64,000 nt of DNA from JAGNRR01 sp964389575 (lineage in GTDB: Bacteria > Bacteroidota > Bacteroidia > Chitinophagales > Chitinophagaceae): positions 1 through 64,000 of the forward strand of contig CAYMFF010000005.1 in the NCBI GenBank assembly GCA_964389575.1. Reading direction: 5' to 3'. Position numbers and translations under genes: made by a program. The notes beneath the pieces are model-generated. The model was given only the letters and a program-made list of their open reading frames with translations, was not told the origin of the DNA and ran no database searches. This document shows positions 60,839-64,000 of this stretch, one piece after another (positions within the stretch are counted from its first letter, which is position 1; each line of letters opens with the position of its first letter).

Positions 60839-62650
60839 ATGAAAACTCCTATTCTTTTTCTTACTCTTTTTCTTTGTTCTTTTTGGGCAAATTCACAAAC
60901 ACTTTATGTAGATAGTACAGCTGCTCTAGGTGGTAATGGAGGTAGTTGGGCCACAGCATTCTCAGAACTTTCTGATGCACTTGATTCTGCTTGGCAGAAT
61001 CCGGCCATTGAGGCTGTTTATGTAGCTAAGGGAACGTATTATCCTGCGCATAGACCGTATGAAATGAACTCGTCCAGAGTGGGTGTTGAGTTTTTTGGAG
61101 GTCCTAATGAAAATGTTACCTTTCATATTCGTACTGGTTTAGAAATGCTTGGAGGGTTTCCGAATGGTGGCGGTTTTCGCGCGCCGAACTTAAATGAGAC
61201 TACACTTGATGGCTTGTTGCCTAATGGAGACACGGTTTATAGGGTTTGTTATATTGATAGTTCTGATAATTGGACTTCAGTGAATGATACTACAATCGTA
61301 AATGGTTTTACAATAAAACATGGAAGTATTAGAGATTTTAACAATGTAGCTCATGTTAATGGTAACGGGTGGTCACTAGTTCAATCAGGTGGCGTATTTA
61401 TATCAAGCGGTAGTTTTTTATTAGAAGATAACCGAGTTGTAGAGAATAATTCTGCTATCAGCATAGATGATGCCCATGGAATATTGCGCAATAATATTAT
61501 TTCGAATAATGATTCTTTATTTGGAGGTAGTGCAGGTTGTGGAGGAGTTAACATATATTTCAGTAGTCTATTAATGGAGCAAAATATGATTACCAATAAT
61601 AGTAGTAGAAATGTGGGTGCAATTAATTGTGAAAATTATACCAAATCACTTAGTATTATAAATAATCATATTGAAAATAATTGGGGAGACAATGCTGGTG
61701 GTGGTTTTTTATTTTTTGTTGATTTGATTTTTCAGGGTAATGTCATCAAAGGAAATAAAGGAATTGGTATTGGTGGTTTTGGTTTTTCAGCAGGTGTTGT
61801 ACGGGAGAATTTATTCTTAAATAATTCGGCTAATATTGGAGCTGCTCAGCTTACTGGTCATTCTATTTTTGCCAATAATGTTGTTGTAGGTAATACAGGT
61901 TCACAAGCTGGAGGGATTTATACTCAGTTTGGAGATAGCCTTTTTGTGACTAATAATACGTTTGTTTCTAATTCAAATTTTGCAATACGAATTTGTTGTG
62001 GTGCCTCAAGTTTTTCCAACAATATTTTTAGTAATAACAGAAAAGACTTTGAGTGGAGTTCCGATGTTGACACTAGTCAATACATTTTTAGAAATAACTT
62101 ACTACAAGATGATTCGATTCAATACAATATAACAAACTACAAACCACTGGATAGTTTAGATAGTGATAATATTTATAATCAAAACCCGTTGTTTGTTGAT
62201 ATCAATGACCCACTCGGTCCTGATGGTATTTTCGGTACCGCAGATGATGGACTTCATTTAGCAGGTAATAGCCCTTGCATAGATGCGGGTAATAATGCTC
62301 TTATTTCTATTGGTATTACAACAGATGTCACGGGCGCTCCACGAATTAATAATGGCACGGTGAATATGGGCGCTTACGAAAGTATTGGGTGGCCCGTTTC
62401 GAATGAAGTATTAAATCCTATTGATGAGGGTATAAAAATATTTCCTAATCCTACGGCAGAAACCTTGCAGGTAAAAACACCAACTGATGGCGAGCTGTAT
62501 ATTTTGGATGCCTTAGGAAAAACAATACATGGGATGAAACTAAAAAAAGGAATAAACAAAGCTGATGTCTCTGGGTTGAGTAAAGGGATCTATTTTTTAG
62601 AATTAAAAGATGACAAGCTTTCTAAAAAAGTGAAGTTTCTAAAAAACTAA
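60839..62650 (+). CDS. secreted right-handed beta-helix protein with T9SS sorting domain
   Basis: The 603-residue protein has a signal peptide (about 1-20), then LYVDSTAALGGNGGSWATAF, the typical start of choice-of-anchor/polymorphic-outer-membrane type beta-helix proteins, Asn-rich helix rungs (NNIISNNDS, NVVVGNTGS, NNTFVSNSN) to about residue 500, a short spacer, and a C-terminal type A T9SS domain (IKIFPNPTAETLQV ... GIYFLELKDDKLSKKVKFLK). It should be exported to the cell surface or medium; adhesin or polysaccharide-binding roles are typical. Its end overlaps the convergent desaturase gene by 4 nt. Confidence 0.88.
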   Translation: MKTPILFLTLFLCSFWANSQTLYVDSTAALGGNGGSWATAFSELSDALDSAWQNPAIEAVYVAKGTYYPAHRPYEMNSSRVGVEFFGGPNENVTFHIRTGLEMLGGFPNGGGFRAPNLNETTLDGLLPNGDTVYRVCYIDSSDNWTSVNDTTIVNGFTIKHGSIRDFNNVAHVNGNGWSLVQSGGVFISSGSFLLEDNRVVENNSAISIDDAHGILRNNIISNNDSLFGGSAGCGGVNIYFSSLLMEQNMITNNSSRNVGAINCENYTKSLSIINNHIENNWGDNAGGGFLFFVDLIFQGNVIKGNKGIGIGGFGFSAGVVRENLFLNNSANIGAAQLTGHSIFANNVVVGNTGSQAGGIYTQFGDSLFVTNNTFVSNSNFAIRICCGASSFSNNIFSNNRKDFEWSSDVDTSQYIFRNNLLQDDSIQYNITNYKPLDSLDSDNIYNQNPLFVDINDPLGPDGIFGTADDGLHLAGNSPCIDAGNNALISIGITTDVTGAPRINNGTVNMGAYESIGWPVSNEVLNPIDEGIKIFPNPTAETLQVKTPTDGELYILDALGKTIHGMKLKKGINKADVSGLSKGIYFLELKDDKLSKKVKFLKN

Positions 62651-62660
62651 ATACCCAACC
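62643..62660 (+). repeat. 18-nt direct repeat, copy 2
   Basis: Identical to 60789-60806. Here it covers the stop of the beta-helix gene and the stop and last codons of the convergent desaturase gene. Confidence 0.85.
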
Positions 62661-63624
62661 ACTTAAATTCATATTGTTTTTCGGGTATCACAATGCGCTC
62701 AGAAATTCTTTCTAAACGATCGGGCAATGCCATTAGATAATCCCGGGCTTTTTCTGCAGTATCATTCAATCCGCTGATGCTATCAATATTCCAATCTTTT
62801 AGTAGCGAACGAAGGATGTCTACATAATCTTGTGAAGTATAAACCATTTTTCGTTGTGCCGCATCAGAAAAATGCTTGAACAGATCTCCTATTTGGCCGC
62901 CCGTTTCGCGCATAAAATGTGCTGGCATTGCAATTTTTTTGCGCATCATATCTTCAAAAGCGAGTATCATTTCACTAGCATCAATTTCTAGAATATGTTT
63001 TACAAAATCTTTATACGCTCTTGCATGGCGCGCTTCATCCGCCGCGATGACACCACACATTTTAGCCAATAAAGTATTGCCTGATTTTTTTACCAATCCG
63101 GCCACTCGTCTGTGGGACACATTGGTTGCTAACTCTTGAAAACTGGTATATATAAAATTTCGGTAAGGATCATGGTCTGTTCCAATGTCAAACCCGTCAG
63201 CGATTAAATGTTGAGTAGATGCTTCAAATTCCCGCATATTCACTCGGCCGCTTAAATAAAGATATTTATTTAATAAATCGCCATGACGATTTTCTTCTGC
63301 AGTCCAGGCGCGTACCCATTTCGACCATCCGTTATTACCCTTTTGGTCTACACCTTCAATATTCATTAACCATGACTCATAGCTTGGCAAGGCTTCTTCG
63401 GTAACAGTATCACCGATGAGCACCGCAAATAAATCATAATCTATTTCTTTGGCTAATGCTTGAAGTTCTTCTACTTCATCAAAAAAAGTTTCGCGGCTAC
63501 TATCAGGAAGAAGATCAGCAGGCTGCCAATTTTCTTCAATCGGTTTTAAATATTTGCTCATAAAGTCTGGCATCGATTTTTCAATCGTTTGCATTACTTC
63601 GAGTCGAATGTTGGACAGTTTCAA
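62647..63624 (-). CDS. acyl-ACP desaturase
   Basis: The 325-residue protein is a ferritin-like di-iron desaturase with the EENRHG motif (AWTAEENRHGDLLN) and the second DEARHARAY motif, the two Glu-x2-His sites that hold the iron pair. It introduces a double bond into acyl-ACP chains. The start is TTG at 63624 (MKLSNIRLEVM); ATG 63594 is the alternative, but the conserved NIRLEVM favours the longer form. Confidence 0.94.
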   Translation of the reverse strand: MKLSNIRLEVMQTIEKSMPDFMSKYLKPIEENWQPADLLPDSSRETFFDEVEELQALAKEIDYDLFAVLIGDTVTEEALPSYESWLMNIEGVDQKGNNGWSKWVRAWTAEENRHGDLLNKYLYLSGRVNMREFEASTQHLIADGFDIGTDHDPYRNFIYTSFQELATNVSHRRVAGLVKKSGNTLLAKMCGVIAADEARHARAYKDFVKHILEIDASEMILAFEDMMRKKIAMPAHFMRETGGQIGDLFKHFSDAAQRKMVYTSQDYVDILRSLLKDWNIDSISGLNDTAEKARDYLMALPDRLERISERIVIPEKQYEFKWLGI

Positions 63625-63680
63625 GTCGTGAAAATACGATAGGATTCGTGAAGCATTCTATCTTCTTGTTAATTAAATAA

Positions 63681-64000
63681 TTATTTGAGTTTCAACCTCT
63701 TCTCAGCACTACCGTCGCTATACATATAAATTTGAATTTCATTATCTCTTGCATCGGTCTCTCTACCCAGAATGTCCACGATTTTTAGTAATTTTTTTGA
63801 GCGAATATGGGTAGTATTCTTAATGCTAGTAGGCGACTGAGGGAATAGATAATATTCGTATTCGGCGCGCTCAGGAGCCAGTTGCATTGCATCAGCATTT
63901 TCAGCACGAACATAGAATTTTACATCTTTACCATTGCCAAGAAAAGGAATCGGCGCTGTATAGATTCCATCATTCGATGTTAGGTCGCCATTGGTGCCAT
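63681..64000 (-). CDS. T9SS cargo protein, C-terminal part (runs off the window)
   Basis: The minus-strand frame stays open from the stop at 63681 to the window end, so only the last about 106 residues are seen. It shows NGKDVKFYVRAENADAMQ and PERAEYEYYLFP, as found in Bacteroidota CotH-like or lamin-tail proteins, and ends with a T9SS sorting domain (LLKIVDILGRETDA ... EIQIYMYSDGSAEKR). It is a secreted surface protein of uncertain activity. An internal ATG at 63887 is not the real start. Confidence 0.75.
   Translation of the reverse strand, partial: GTNGDLTSNDGIYTAPIPFLGNGKDVKFYVRAENADAMQLAPERAEYEYYLFPQSPTSIKNTTHIRSKKLLKIVDILGRETDARDNEIQIYMYSDGSAEKRLKLK

Overview
The window is a stretch of AT-rich bacterial chromosome from a member of the Bacteroidota, most likely of the Flavobacteriales or a close relative. 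The evidence is an alternative complex III (Act) plus aa3-type oxidase supercluster in Bacteroidota gene order, C-terminal sorting domains of the type IX secretion system (T9SS), Omp28-related and DUF6029-like outer-membrane proteins, many lipoproteins, almost no Shine-Dalgarno sequences, and many matches to the Bacteroidota promoter (TTG ... TAnnTTTG). I see no tRNA, rRNA, CRISPR array, phage or intact insertion sequence.

Layout. 1-7.9 kb: AraC regulator with an AhpD-like enzyme; a secreted hypothetical; a probable metal-related envelope cluster (His-rich lipoprotein, barrel protein, small Cys-motif protein); an exported intradiol dioxygenase; pheS with an SDR gene. 7.9-22.4 kb: one minus-strand operon of 12 genes, actABCDEF-coxBA-cyoE-coxC-coxC-coxD. 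It encodes a quinol:cytochrome c/oxygen respiratory chain from quinol to O2 with the farnesyltransferase needed for its heme, driven by a recognisable promoter just upstream of actA. 22.5-31.7 kb: mixed housekeeping and hypothetical genes (WG/OmpA-like protein, Ca2+/Na+ exchanger, thiol peroxidase, metallophosphoesterase, pirin, membrane MutS-like ATPase, LysR regulator with a divergent 87-residue unknown). 31.8-36.5 kb: a type-I-secretion-like operon (ABC protein, HlyD, TolC) whose ATPase domain has lost several catalytic motifs. 36.6-50.7 kb: recQ, L-serine dehydratase, a TrmH-like methylase, an orphan efflux adaptor, DksA-like protein, an LpxL-like acyltransferase, nadD, an RluA-family synthase, an M28 peptidase and a PpiD-like foldase. 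51-64 kb: DUF6029 and two Omp28-related genes, mce, iscS, an LVIVD-repeat lipoprotein pair, prfA, a T9SS beta-helix protein, an acyl-ACP desaturase and the tail of a second T9SS cargo.

The most interesting signals are not a classic defence or mobile system. They are: (1) an accessory lipoprotein gene lying inside the 5' end of the serine dehydratase gene, flanked by a 53-nt imperfect repeat of that gene's promoter and first 12 codons; (2) a T9SS beta-helix gene flanked by an exact 18-nt repeat of the prfA 3' end, a similar insertion scar; (3) an Omp28 paralogue knocked out of frame at a T7 tract inside its lipoprotein signal peptide, next to an A8 tract, which could be a contingency locus; (4) the degenerate ABC ATPase; (5) at least a dozen genes whose TAnnTTTG promoter element ends only 4-11 nt before the start codon, implying leaderless or nearly leaderless mRNAs.

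All functions are assigned from reading translated motifs and gene order; no database search was possible.
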